The notes under the pieces were generated by a model. The model searched no databases. It was given only the letters and a program-made list of their open reading frames with translations, and was not told where the DNA came from. From positions 1 through 63,456 of the forward strand of contig JAITNJ010000034.1 of NCBI GenBank assembly GCA_031290545.1: a stretch of DNA of 63,456 nt. Reading direction: 5' to 3'. This DNA is from Rhodospirillaceae bacterium. Lineage in GTDB: Bacteria; Pseudomonadota; Alphaproteobacteria; Rhodospirillales; Magnetospirillaceae. Below, piece by piece: positions 20,649 to 31,283 of this stretch (position 1 is its first letter; each line of letters starts with the position of its first letter). The translations under genes and the position numbers were made by a program.

Positions 20649-21698
20649 TTGACAAAACGCATCAAAATATCATTAGATGCAATGGGGGGGGATTATGCTC
20701 CTAATGTCGTTATTCATGGTATGAAAATCGCTCGTATAAAACTGCCATACGTTGATTTTCTGCTTTTTGGAGATTTAATAAAACTTAAACCATTACTTGA
20801 ACAATGTCCAGAATTAACAAATTGTTGTCAACTTTATCATACTGATAAAGTTGTAAATAATAATGATAAACCATCACATGTTCTACGACATGGTAAACAA
20901 AGTAGCATGTGGCTAGCAATTGATGCTGTGGCACGTGGTGAAGCTAATGGTATTGTTTCTGCAGGTAATACTGGCGCTTTAATGGCCATATCTAAACATT
21001 TATTAGGAATGTTACACGATGTAGATCGTCCCGCAATAGCTGGTTTTTTCCCTACAGAGCGTGGTAAAAGTGTAATGCTTGATCTAGGCGCAAATATCGA
21101 TTGTAATGCAAACAATTTAATAGATTTTGCCGTGATGGGTGAAATGTTTGCTCGTATAATTTTTAACATAGAAAATCCAACTGTTGGTTTACTTAATGTC
21201 GGCTCTGAAGAAACTAAAGGTAATGATTCGATCAGAGCAACAGCATCAATATTGCGTCAATGCAATTTACCATTGACATTCTATGGTTTTGTCGAAGGAA
21301 ATGATATTGCAAGTGGTACAGTAGATGTAGTAGTTAGCGATGGCTTTACTGGCAATATTGCATTAAAAAGTGCTGAAGGTTTATCAAGACTTTATACACG
21401 ATTTTTGAGAGACGCATTATTAAGTTCGTGGATATCTCGTTTGGGTTACTTATTAGTTCGTTCTGCTTTAAGAAAAGTAGAGCTCAAGACAGATCCGCGA
21501 CACTATAATGGTGCAGTATTTCTTGGTTTAAATGGTATTGCTGTTAAAAGTCATGGTGGTACCGATGCTATAGGTTTTGCAAATGCAATTTGCGTTGCAA
21601 CTGAACTGATTGTTCACGATTTTAACGATCGTATTAATCAAGAATTAGATCATATTAAAACTGTTAGAGAATTGTCGTCAAAAGTAATCACAATCTAA
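20649..21698 (+). CDS. plsX: Phosphate acyltransferase PlsX
   Basis: SLDAMGGDYAPNVVI; TTG start; rpmF-plsX-fabH order. Confidence 0.95.
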   Translation: MTKRIKISLDAMGGDYAPNVVIHGMKIARIKLPYVDFLLFGDLIKLKPLLEQCPELTNCCQLYHTDKVVNNNDKPSHVLRHGKQSSMWLAIDAVARGEANGIVSAGNTGALMAISKHLLGMLHDVDRPAIAGFFPTERGKSVMLDLGANIDCNANNLIDFAVMGEMFARIIFNIENPTVGLLNVGSEETKGNDSIRATASILRQCNLPLTFYGFVEGNDIASGTVDVVVSDGFTGNIALKSAEGLSRLYTRFLRDALLSSWISRLGYLLVRSALRKVELKTDPRHYNGAVFLGLNGIAVKSHGGTDAIGFANAICVATELIVHDFNDRINQELDHIKTVRELSSKVITI

Positions 21699-22675
21699 TG
21701 TCAATACTTCGCTCTCGTATAGTTGGTATTGGCTCATACCTACCAGATCATATAATGACTAATGAAGAATTAGCTAAAAATATTAATACTACTGACGCTT
21801 GGATCGTTGAAAGAACTGGAATTCGTGAACGTCGTATTGCGGCACCATCTGAATTAACTTCAGATCTAGCAACAGCTGCAGCTAAACAAGCATTAATTTC
21901 AGCAAAATTAACAGAAAAAGACATCGAACTAATCATTCTTGCTACATCAACACCAGATAACACATTTCCATCAACAGCAACTCGAGTTCAAGCTAAGTTG
22001 GGTATGACCAAAGGCGTAGCTTTTGATCTTCAAGCAGTATGTTCTGGATTCATATTTGCATTATCAGTAGCTGATAATTTTATAAAAAGCGGTCAGATAA
22101 AAACGGCACTTGTAATCGGTGCTGAAAGTTTTTCACGTATTCTTGATTGGAATGACAGATCAACTTGTGTATTATTTGGCGACGGCGCTGGAGCTGTAAT
22201 TTTAAAAGCTGAATATGGGAGTGGTAATATTCAAGATAATGGAATCTTATCAACAAATATTCATTCTGATGGCAGGTATTATAATTTACTTCGTGTTGAT
22301 GGTGGGCCATCTTCTACACAAACTGTTGGCTATATTCGTATGGAAGGTCGAAGGGTTTTTCGTTACGCTACTATCAATTTGGTTAAAGTAGCATATGAAA
22401 TATTAAAAATAAATAATTTAACTATTGCTGATCTAGATTGGATTATTCCACACCAAGCTAATAAACGAATTATTGAAGAAACAGCTCGTAAGCTTAGAAT
22501 TCCGCTCGATAAAATGATAATGACAATTGATCGTTATGCAAACACTTCTGCTGCCTCTGTACCTATAACATTTACAGAGGCAATAAATGATGGTCGTATT
22601 AAAATTGGTCAATTAATTTTATTAGAGGCTATGGGTGGTGGTTTTACCTGGGGCGCAACTCTGATTCGTTTATAA
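21698..22675 (+). CDS. fabH: 3-oxoacyl-ACP synthase III
   Basis: GIGSYLPDHIMTNEELA, AVCSGFIFAL, PHQANKRII, NTSAASVPI motifs. Confidence 0.96.
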   Translation: MSILRSRIVGIGSYLPDHIMTNEELAKNINTTDAWIVERTGIRERRIAAPSELTSDLATAAAKQALISAKLTEKDIELIILATSTPDNTFPSTATRVQAKLGMTKGVAFDLQAVCSGFIFALSVADNFIKSGQIKTALVIGAESFSRILDWNDRSTCVLFGDGAGAVILKAEYGSGNIQDNGILSTNIHSDGRYYNLLRVDGGPSSTQTVGYIRMEGRRVFRYATINLVKVAYEILKINNLTIADLDWIIPHQANKRIIEETARKLRIPLDKMIMTIDRYANTSAASVPITFTEAINDGRIKIGQLILLEAMGGGFTWGATLIRL

Positions 22676-22749
22676 ATAAATGAATCATATTTTAATTATA
22701 ATTTTTAATAAAAATCATCTGTTAATTAATTGTATGCGGTAAACAAAAA

Positions 22750-23058
22750 ATGATAAAGCAAACAATTACACGTGCAAAATTAAGCGATGCTATTTATCAA
22801 GAGATTGGCTTATCACGTAAAGATTCAGCTGATTTACTAGATCTTGTTTTACATGAAATATTAACAGTATTAATGCAAGAAAGTGTAGTAAAGATTCCAT
22901 CATTTGGAAATTTTTTAATACATTATAAAAATAAACGATTAGGGCGTAATCCAAAAACTGGCAAAGAAGTATCAATACTTCATCACAATGTAATAGTTTT
23001 TCGACCATCAAAATTGTTAAAAAAATATATTAATGATCAGCTTTATTCAGATAGATAA
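22750..23058 (+). CDS. ihfA: Integration host factor alpha subunit / HU-family protein
   Basis: [31 protein letters not shown]. Confidence 0.9.
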   Translation: MIKQTITRAKLSDAIYQEIGLSRKDSADLLDLVLHEILTVLMQESVVKIPSFGNFLIHYKNKRLGRNPKTGKEVSILHHNVIVFRPSKLLKKYINDQLYSDR

Positions 23059-23075
23059 ATCATAAATATCATCTT

Positions 23076-23609
23076 ATGAACAAAACCAAAAATAATGAAA
23101 TCATGATCTGCAACAAAATTAAATCATCAAAATCAGTAATGGCTTTTCGTACAATAAGCGAGGTTTCTGAAATTTTAGATATCCCAAAACACGTCTTAAG
23201 ATTTTGGGAAAGCAAATTTCCCCAAATTAAACCATTAAAACGCGGTGGTGGAAGACGATACTATCGTCCAAAAGATTTACAACTTCTCAAAGTCATTCGC
23301 GATCTTCTATATAATGAAGGGTACACTATTCGTGGTGCTCAAAAAATATTAAGCAATCAGTTAATATGTGGTGATATTTCCAATATAAAACTTAAAAATG
23401 AAAGATTATTAGCAACAAAATTATCGAGCGAGCAAAATAATAACGATTATAGATCATTTAGTTCAACTATTAAAGATCCTGTTGAACCTGAACTATCATT
23501 AAAAATGATGTCTAAAAACAACACTCAGCTTAATTCAATACGACTTGAATTAAAAAATATATTGACTGAACTTGAAAATTTAAAAATTTTGATTTTAAAT
23601 AACTTGTAA
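23076..23609 (+). CDS. MerR-family transcriptional regulator
   Basis: [44 protein letters not shown]; downstream of ihfA. Confidence 0.9.
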   Translation: MNKTKNNEIMICNKIKSSKSVMAFRTISEVSEILDIPKHVLRFWESKFPQIKPLKRGGGRRYYRPKDLQLLKVIRDLLYNEGYTIRGAQKILSNQLICGDISNIKLKNERLLATKLSSEQNNNDYRSFSSTIKDPVEPELSLKMMSKNNTQLNSIRLELKNILTELENLKILILNNL

Positions 23610-23704
23610 ATATTAAATTATATAATTACTAGTATTAACATTCCGAAAGAAGATTAAAAAGTTAACGCTTTATATAGATATATTACAACATGACTTCCTT
23701 GACG

Positions 23705-23757
23705 TTAATCATCTTAAAAGAAAATACATGAAAATTATTTTCTTTTAAGATGATTAA
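23705..23757. terminator. Long perfect hairpin between convergent merR and msbA
   Basis: 22-bp perfect arms TTAATCATCTTAAAAGAAAATA / TATTTTCTTTTAAGATGATTAA with 9-nt loop catgaaaat. Confidence 0.7.
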
Positions 23758-24032
23758 TTTAGAATGATTGTTTTAATTTAGATAAGCAATTTATATTGCT
23801 AATATTAAGAATAGTTATTAATTACTTACAGTAATAAATAATATAAGTATTATATGCAAGTATAAGACTGTTTATGTCTTATTTAAGATCATTTTCGTTC
23901 ATACAAAAATATTTTTTTATTTCACGTTAACTTTTAATTTACCGATCGTTTCTTATGTTTAATATATCGAAAAATATTTATTAGTATTGTTCGTTACATT
24001 TTTAAAAAATAAGTATAATTCCTATATAAAAT

Positions 24033-25856
24033 TTATAAAGTTTTGATATTGCTTGACGTAAACTGCAATTCATATAGATGAGCATAGAGCCCACACTTTT
24101 TTAGCAATTGGTAATGATTTCCAGATTCAACTATTTTACCATGATCAAATACATGAATTATATTAGCATTTTTAATAGTTGATAAACGATGAGCAATAAC
24201 AATGGTAGTTTTGTCTTTCATTAAACTATCTAAGGCGATCTGAATATCATGTTCTGATTCTAAATCAAGCGCACTAGTTGCTTCATCAAGCAAAAGAATT
24301 GGTGCTTCTTTAAGGATAGCTCTAGCAATGGTAATGCGCTGACGTTGTCCACCAGACAGGCGTAACCCATGTTCACCAATTTGTGTCAAATAACCATCTG
24401 ACATGCGTTCAATGAATTCTTCAGCATCAGCAGAACGAGTTGCAGAAAAAACATCAATATCATTTGCATCAAGACGACCACAACGAATATTGTTAATTAC
24501 ATTATCGTCAAATAAAACAATCTCTTGACTTATAGTGGCTATAGCATCACGCAAACTAATAAAAGTAACGTCTCGAATATCTAATCCATTGATTGTTACA
24601 CATCCATGATTTGGATCGTAGAATCGTTGTATTAAATTAAATACAGTGCTTTTCCCTGATCCTGACGGACCTACTAAAGCTGTAATACTACCAGCAGGAG
24701 CTTCAAAAGTAACTTCATTCAAAGCATTATTAATACCGTCATATGAAAAACTTACTGTTTTAAAACAAACAGTACTAGGAATACGTTGTAACGTAATTGC
24801 ATTAATAGATTCTTTTATATTTGACTGATGATCAAGTAATGAAAATATTCTATATGCTGCGGAAATACCAGTTTGCAATGAGATATTAATTTTAGAAAGA
24901 GAACGCATTGGTTGATAAACCATTAATACTGACGCAATAAAAGAGAAGAAAGTGCCTGGAGTAGTAACACCATTAATAACGCAAGTACCACCATAAATAA
25001 TAATAGAAGTTATAGCAATCCCACCCAATAAATCTATTATCGGTTGTACTAATGCTTCAACTCGCACAGCACGTATAGATAAATCACAAATAGACATAAC
25101 TAAACGATTTATTATCGTTCGCTCAAATTCTTCGAGACCATAAGATTTGATTACCTTTATTCCATGAAATGTTTGTAATAATGATGTTGTTAAACAACCC
25201 ATTTTTTCTTGTGTTTTAGTTGCAATTTTACGCATTTTCTTACTAAGTCTATGTAATGGATAGATTGAAAAAATAGATACAATTAAGACAACTATTGCTA
25301 ATAACCAATCTTGATAAAAAATAAGACCAACCATAAATATTATCAAAAAAACATCACGTCCTATACCAATAAAAGCTGAAGAAACTGCAGTACGCATAGC
25401 ATTAATATCGTAAGTAAAACGTGAAACCAGTGTTCCTGAATTACAAATTTGAAATAAATCAACGTCTTGATAAATAATATGATTGAACAATTGATTTTGA
25501 ATATCAGAAATTATGCGTTGCCCAACTATAGTTAACAACACTTCCTGAAAATAACTAGCAATGCTCTTTAATGTAAATACAGCCAGAACTGAACCACCGA
25601 TCAATAACAACATTGAATTATTTTTTTTAATAAAAATTTGATTAACTATAGGATCTAATAACCAAGCTGAAATAGTAGTCATAGTAGAACAAATTATCAT
25701 GCAAATAATAGATGCCAATACGTAAAAGCGATACTGTAAAACATATTCGTGAAACATGCGAAACATTAATTTAATCGATCTGTCATCTGTTGTTGGTATG
25801 TTATTTGTTTCGTTATTTAAGTTTTTGATCATAATATTTTCTCTGAAAATCATCAT
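24033..25856 (-). CDS. msbA: Lipid A export / MsbA-type ABC transporter (permease-ATPase)
   Basis: TM domain plus VGPSGSGKSTVFNLIQRFYDP, LSGGQRQRITIARAIL, LLLDEATSALD. Confidence 0.9.
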   Translation of the reverse strand: MMIFRENIMIKNLNNETNNIPTTDDRSIKLMFRMFHEYVLQYRFYVLASIICMIICSTMTTISAWLLDPIVNQIFIKKNNSMLLLIGGSVLAVFTLKSIASYFQEVLLTIVGQRIISDIQNQLFNHIIYQDVDLFQICNSGTLVSRFTYDINAMRTAVSSAFIGIGRDVFLIIFMVGLIFYQDWLLAIVVLIVSIFSIYPLHRLSKKMRKIATKTQEKMGCLTTSLLQTFHGIKVIKSYGLEEFERTIINRLVMSICDLSIRAVRVEALVQPIIDLLGGIAITSIIIYGGTCVINGVTTPGTFFSFIASVLMVYQPMRSLSKINISLQTGISAAYRIFSLLDHQSNIKESINAITLQRIPSTVCFKTVSFSYDGINNALNEVTFEAPAGSITALVGPSGSGKSTVFNLIQRFYDPNHGCVTINGLDIRDVTFISLRDAIATISQEIVLFDDNVINNIRCGRLDANDIDVFSATRSADAEEFIERMSDGYLTQIGEHGLRLSGGQRQRITIARAILKEAPILLLDEATSALDLESEHDIQIALDSLMKDKTTIVIAHRLSTIKNANIIHVFDHGKIVESGNHYQLLKKCGLYAHLYELQFTSSNIKTL

Positions 25857-25952
25857 TAATAATAAAAAGCTAATTTATCAAAAAGTGTTTTATGTTATTA
25901 AAATTCATGTAATAATAGTGCTTTATTATAACCTTCTTATAAAAGAAATATT

Positions 25953-26651
25953 ATGAATCTGCCTATATCTTCCTACACAAGTTCAAAGCTGACTAATATT
26001 GAAAGATTTATCGCTTTTTTCAACATGCTATTGATCGATCATGGATTTATTCGATACATTTATTGTAACATTCATCATGTTGCAGAAGGTGTTTGGCGTT
26101 CAGCTAATCCTACACCAAAACATTTGCGTTGGTGGGTCAAGCAACATGGAATTCGTACTGTACTAAACTTGCGAGGACAAAATAATATGTCTTATATTCT
26201 TGAGTATGAAGAATGTACTCGTTTGGGCATTACTTTAGTTAATTTTCCAATTCATTCACGTGGACTAGTTAGTAAGGATACTATAAAAACTATAAAAACT
26301 ATATTTGAAACTATAGAGTATCCTATATTATTACATTGCAAATCAGGAAGTGATCGTGCTGGTTTTATTTCGACTCTTTATTTATTTCTTCATTCCAACG
26401 TTCCATTACGTTTGGCAATGAAGAAACATTTATCTCTTCTGCATTATGGCCACATAAAACAATCTAAAACTGGTATACTGGACTATTTTTTCAATCAATT
26501 TTTAGCTGAATCTAAAATTGATGAAAGTAAAGAAGGATTCTTTCAATGGTTGAATACTATGTACAATAGCACAACTCTAGAATCACAATTTAATGAAAAA
26601 TTTTCTCAATTTCATAAAAAAATTATAAATTTAATCTTTCGTCGTGAATAA
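25953..26651 (+). CDS. Protein tyrosine / dual-specificity phosphatase-like protein
   Basis: HCKSGSDRAG (HCx5R) catalytic loop; GVWRSANPTPKHLRWWVKQHGIRTVLNLRG. Confidence 0.8.
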   Translation: MNLPISSYTSSKLTNIERFIAFFNMLLIDHGFIRYIYCNIHHVAEGVWRSANPTPKHLRWWVKQHGIRTVLNLRGQNNMSYILEYEECTRLGITLVNFPIHSRGLVSKDTIKTIKTIFETIEYPILLHCKSGSDRAGFISTLYLFLHSNVPLRLAMKKHLSLLHYGHIKQSKTGILDYFFNQFLAESKIDESKEGFFQWLNTMYNSTTLESQFNEKFSQFHKKIINLIFRRE

Positions 26652-26873
26652 CATAGATCTATTAAGTTATTCTTTCAAAAAACAAAATATGACGTTTAAA
26701 TTTCGATTATTAAATATATCTAAAAAACTTTTTTCTATTTTAACAACATAAAAATCATGCAATAACTTAATTAATAGCATTTTCAATGCATTAGTTGTAA
26801 TTTTACTTTTTTCAATTCCATCATTAGATGTGAAACGAGAGATCGCTAATTATTTATAATTAGTGTATTGAAT

Positions 26874-26967
26874 TGGCGGATGGGGTGGGATTCGAACCCA
26901 CGGAAGGTTTTTATATACCTTCTTCGGTTTTCAAGACCGATTCCTTAAACCACTCGGACACCCATCC
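26874..26967 (-). tRNA. tRNA-Ser (anticodon UGA), CCA encoded
   Basis: GGATGGGTGTCCGAGTGGTTTAAGGAATCGGTCTTGAAAACCGA...GGTTCGAATCCCACCCCATCCGCCA; long variable arm. Confidence 0.96.
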
Positions 26968-27171
26968 TATATATTTACAAACCAATTTTTTTAACTAAAA
27001 TTATTCTATAATGAGAGATTTATTTGTATTTAGATCAATTAATTTGTATAAACAAAAATTTTAATTTTTTAAAAAATGAGATGAGATCTATAAATTCTTT
27101 ATTTTCTCATAGAAATTCGTAATTAAAATTACTATCATCTATATATACAATTATATTTCTTCAGAATAAAG

Positions 27172-28017
27172 ATGATACGATTATATAATCATATCTTACT
27201 AAAACGATGCAAGAAAAACATATTCAATTTTTGCTCCATTATTATGATCGTAAATTGTATATTTATTAGTGCTTGTTCTGAAAAAAAACTTATAACTTAT
27301 GATCTTAAAAAAGCACAAAATAGTAACATAGATAGTAGTAGCTATAAAGTTGGAAATCCATATCAAGTCGATGATGTTTGGTATTATCCATCTGTAAATT
27401 ATAAATATAAAGAAATAGGAATAGCTTCGTGGTATGGTTCGAATTTTAATGGAAAATACACAGCTAATGGTGAGGTGTTTGATCAAAATAAAGTAACAGC
27501 GGCACATCGTACATTGCCTATGCCATGTTATGTTCATGTAACAAATCTTGAAAATGGTCGTTCTATTGTTGTTCGTGTTAATGATCGTGGACCATTTTCA
27601 CGTGATCGTATCATAGATCTTTCACGCAGATCAGCTCAATTATTAGACATAGAGCAAAGCGGAATGGCAAAGGTAAAGCTTAAAATTATGGCCACAGAGA
27701 GTCGTGATTTAGCATTGAAATTAAATACAAAAAAAATAGATAATAAACAGTTGACATTTCAACAACAGCAAAAAAAATCTATTAAATCGAATCAAATATT
27801 TATTCAAATTGCTACCTTAAAAGATTTAAATAATGCTAATAAGGTAAACGCTTCATTATCTTTAATTGGTAAAACTAAAATTATTAGAATATCGACTAAG
27901 TCTGGAAATATGTTCCGAGTTCATATTGGTCCATTATTTAATCTAAACATTGCTTATACTACGTTAAAAAAAATCATTACATTAGGATATTCAGATGCTA
28001 AACTTATAATGAATTAA
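27172..28017 (+). CDS. rlpA: Septal-ring lytic transglycosylase RlpA-like lipoprotein with C-terminal SPOR-like region
   Basis: IGIASWYGSNFNGKYTANGEVFDQNKVTAAHRTLPMPCYVHVTNLENGRSIVVRVNDRGPF. Confidence 0.93.
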   Translation: MIRLYNHILLKRCKKNIFNFCSIIMIVNCIFISACSEKKLITYDLKKAQNSNIDSSSYKVGNPYQVDDVWYYPSVNYKYKEIGIASWYGSNFNGKYTANGEVFDQNKVTAAHRTLPMPCYVHVTNLENGRSIVVRVNDRGPFSRDRIIDLSRRSAQLLDIEQSGMAKVKLKIMATESRDLALKLNTKKIDNKQLTFQQQQKKSIKSNQIFIQIATLKDLNNANKVNASLSLIGKTKIIRISTKSGNMFRVHIGPLFNLNIAYTTLKKIITLGYSDAKLIMN

Positions 28018-28076
28018 TTTGTTAAACAAATATATGTTCGTTTTAAATATAATATTTTGAGTTCTAAAGCAATTTT

Positions 28077-29258
28077 ATGGAAAAAAGCAAAATCATGCGT
28101 TCATATTTTATCTTTAGTATTGCTACATATGTTGTTTTTTTTATTATTTTTCTTTTTAATTCAATAACTACTAAAGCTGAAGTTATTAATACGTCAGCAA
28201 AACAAGCAATTGTTGTAGCTGCTGATACCAACACTGTGTTAATGGAAAAAAATGCAGATGAACTCATGACTCCCTCATCAATGAGCAAATTAATGACAAT
28301 ATATATGATTTTTGAGCGTTTAAAGGATGGTAGTTTAAAAATGACTGATGAATTACCAGTTTCTGAAACATCTTGGAAAAGAAATTATAAAAGCAACGGT
28401 TCATTGATGTTTTTATCTGTTAATTCAATGGTTACAGTGTCAGATTTATTACGTGGTATTATTATTCAATCTGGAAATGATGCGTGTTCAGTATTAGCCG
28501 AAAGCTTATATGGTAGCGAGGATGCTTTTGCTGAACTTGCAAATCAAAAATCACGCGAGATTGGAATGACAAAATCGACTTTTAAAAATTCCAGTGGTTG
28601 GCCAACTACAGATCATCAGATGACATCGCGTGATCTTTCAATACTAGCTCAGCGTTTAATTATAGATTTTCCAGATTATTATCCAATTTTTTCTGAAAAA
28701 TCTTTTATTTTTAATAAAATAAGACAAGACAATCGAAATCCGTTGATTTGGCAAAATGTGACTGGTGCTGATGGTTTAAAAACAGGTTATACAGAAAATG
28801 GTGGATATGGAGAAGTTGGCTCTGCACTTCGTAACGGTAGGCGAATTATCGTAGTTCTTAACGGAATGAATAGCATTAAAACGCGCGCTGAAGAAACAAT
28901 ACGATTGTTAGAATGGGCTTTTCGCGAATTTGATAATTACACATTATTTAGAGCTGGTGAAATTGTTACAAATGCCGACGTGTGGCTGGGTAAAGAAAAA
29001 ACAGTTCCTGTTTATGTTGCTAGAGATTTAATAATAACTCTACAACGAACTACTAAGAGCAATATGAAAATTACAGCAAGTTTTAATGGTTCAGTGAAAA
29101 CTCCTATAAAAAGTGGATCAGAGATAGGTGTATTAACTGTCACAGCGCCAAATATTTCACCAATACAAGTACCATTACTTGCTAGTGTTGATGTTGAACA
29201 ACTAGGTTTTTTTGGTCGTATAAATGCATTCGTAAAACAAACCTTATGGGGAGATTAA
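28077..29258 (+). CDS. dacC: D-alanyl-D-alanine carboxypeptidase (PBP5/6 family)
   Basis: SxxK (SSMSKLMT), SGN (QSGNDACS), KTG (LKTGYTENGGY) motifs. Confidence 0.93.
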   Translation: MEKSKIMRSYFIFSIATYVVFFIIFLFNSITTKAEVINTSAKQAIVVAADTNTVLMEKNADELMTPSSMSKLMTIYMIFERLKDGSLKMTDELPVSETSWKRNYKSNGSLMFLSVNSMVTVSDLLRGIIIQSGNDACSVLAESLYGSEDAFAELANQKSREIGMTKSTFKNSSGWPTTDHQMTSRDLSILAQRLIIDFPDYYPIFSEKSFIFNKIRQDNRNPLIWQNVTGADGLKTGYTENGGYGEVGSALRNGRRIIVVLNGMNSIKTRAEETIRLLEWAFREFDNYTLFRAGEIVTNADVWLGKEKTVPVYVARDLIITLQRTTKSNMKITASFNGSVKTPIKSGSEIGVLTVTAPNISPIQVPLLASVDVEQLGFFGRINAFVKQTLWGD

Positions 29259-29911
29259 TGCAAAATGTTGCTCATGGACGCTTCATCACATTCGAGGGTG
29301 GAGAAGGTACTGGTAAATCAACTCAAGTACAATTATTAGCCAAAACATTGCGAAATCGTGGTCTTACTGTTTTAACAACTCGCGAACCAGGTGGTACAAC
29401 TGGTGCAGAACAAATTCGTCAATTACTAATTGAGGGTAAAACAAAACGATGGATGGACGCAATAACAGAAATTCTATTGTATTTCGCTGCAAGACGCGAT
29501 CATTTAGTTCGGGTTATATGGCCAGCTTTGAATAATGGCCAATGGGTATTATGTGATCGTTTTGCTGATTCAACACTTGCTTATCAGGGATACGGGCATG
29601 GTTTTCCTATATATATAATTGAGCAACTATATGAAATAACTGTTGGTAAATTTGCGCCAGATTTAACTATAGTTTTAGATCTTTCAATTCACGATGGATT
29701 ACATCGTGCTATGAATCGTGAATCATCAGAAAATCGCTACGAATATATGAACAAATCATTTCATAAAAAAGTTCGTGAAGGATTCATAAAAATTGCCACT
29801 AAACATTCTGAAAGGTGTGTACTTTTATTTGAAACTACGTCGACATCAATAGAAGAAATTCAGTCTAAAGTTTTTACCGTAGTTGAAGAACGATTGCTAA
29901 TAGCTGTATAA
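29246..29911 (+). CDS. tmk: Thymidylate kinase
   Basis: FITFEGGEGTGKSTQ, TREPGGT, DRFADSTLAYQGYG. Confidence 0.96.
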   Translation: MGRLMQNVAHGRFITFEGGEGTGKSTQVQLLAKTLRNRGLTVLTTREPGGTTGAEQIRQLLIEGKTKRWMDAITEILLYFAARRDHLVRVIWPALNNGQWVLCDRFADSTLAYQGYGHGFPIYIIEQLYEITVGKFAPDLTIVLDLSIHDGLHRAMNRESSENRYEYMNKSFHKKVREGFIKIATKHSERCVLLFETTSTSIEEIQSKVFTVVEERLLIAV

Positions 29912-30118
29912 ATTCATAAATAAAAAGAGTATTAACTGTTAATTAAAGATTGAATTTTTTAACATTTTGTTATCTATTAATAATTATCAGTAATTCATTA
30001 TTGAATAGAAGAATTATGTTTTTTATCATCATGCAATCAAAGAAATTTTTTAAAAATTTTATTTTTATTTTATTGAGATACAATAATAAGACGGTGATTA
30101 TTTCATTATAATTCACTA

Positions 30119-31225
30119 ATGATGCAATTTATTGATAACAACGAATTAACACCACGTAACAATGACAATCTATTTGGTCATAATGTTAATGAGCAGATTT
30201 TTCTTGATGCTTGGAATTCAAAATGTTTACCTAATTCTTGGTTGATTTGTGGCCAACGTGGGATCGGTAAGGCGACATTAGCTTATCGTATTGCAAGGTT
30301 TGTTCTTGCTACATCCATTAACAAACATAGTACTTTTTTCGAAAATGAATCACAACAAACATTAAGAATTGATCCAAATCACTTAGTATTTCAACGTGTT
30401 GCATCTGGTACACATGCAGATCTCAAAATAGTAGAACGTAATTTGATTTATAATAAAAAAAGTCGCTTAGTTAATGAAATTCCAGTTGATTATGTGCGTG
30501 ATATCAAAAATTTTCTTTCTTTAACTTCTTCTGAGGGTAGTTGGCGCGTTGTAATTATCGATGCGATAGATGAATTAAGTATATATGGTGATAATGCGAT
30601 TCTTAAAATTCTCGAAGAACCACCAAAGAATGCACTATTATTATTAATTTCGCACGTTCCTAATAAATTGTCATCAGTAATCAGTTCACGATGCAGACAG
30701 CTGACAATGCATTCTTTATCAGAAAAAATAATCCTAACATTATTAAAACAACAATCCATTAAGTTAAATGATATTGATTCTAAATCTATAGCACGTTTAT
30801 CTAGAGGTAGTATAGGAAAAGCTTTATCTTTGATTAAGTCAGGAGGACTTACACTTTATTCAGATATGATTAAATTAATTAATGATTTACCATATTTAAA
30901 TATTGTTAATTTGCATGCTTTTGGAGATAGAGTAACACAAAGCGATGAAAGTTTTAATATATTCATAGAGTTGTTTTTAGAATGGTTTATAGTAATAATT
31001 AATCAAATTAATAGACAAAAAATTAACAATGAAATAGCTACCGGAGAATCAAGCATACAAAAGTATCTAGTTAAAACAATTGACATTGAAAATTGGATTT
31101 TGATTTGGGAAAAAATAAATAATCTATTTAATTATACATATACATTAAATATAGATCGCAAACTAGTTGTCATTAATTCTTTTCTTATTATCGAAAGATA
31201 TATCTCAACATTAATAAGAAAGTAA
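30119..31225 (+). CDS. holB: DNA polymerase III delta' subunit
   Basis: FGHNVNEQIFLDAWNSKCLPNSWLICGQRGIGKATLAYRIARF; IIDAIDELSIYGDNAILKILEEPP; between tmk and metG. Confidence 0.9.
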   Translation: MMQFIDNNELTPRNNDNLFGHNVNEQIFLDAWNSKCLPNSWLICGQRGIGKATLAYRIARFVLATSINKHSTFFENESQQTLRIDPNHLVFQRVASGTHADLKIVERNLIYNKKSRLVNEIPVDYVRDIKNFLSLTSSEGSWRVVIIDAIDELSIYGDNAILKILEEPPKNALLLLISHVPNKLSSVISSRCRQLTMHSLSEKIILTLLKQQSIKLNDIDSKSIARLSRGSIGKALSLIKSGGLTLYSDMIKLINDLPYLNIVNLHAFGDRVTQSDESFNIFIELFLEWFIVIINQINRQKINNEIATGESSIQKYLVKTIDIENWILIWEKINNLFNYTYTLNIDRKLVVINSFLIIERYISTLIRK

Positions 31226-31252
31226 GTAGAAAAATAAGAAAGTAAGTAGAAA
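31213..31252. repeat. Perfect 20-bp tandem duplication spanning the holB stop codon
   Basis: AATAAGAAAGTAAGTAGAAA x2 at 31213-31232 and 31233-31252. Confidence 0.9.
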
Positions 31253-31283
31253 TTCTAAATTCACATTTCTAAAGTTAATCATA

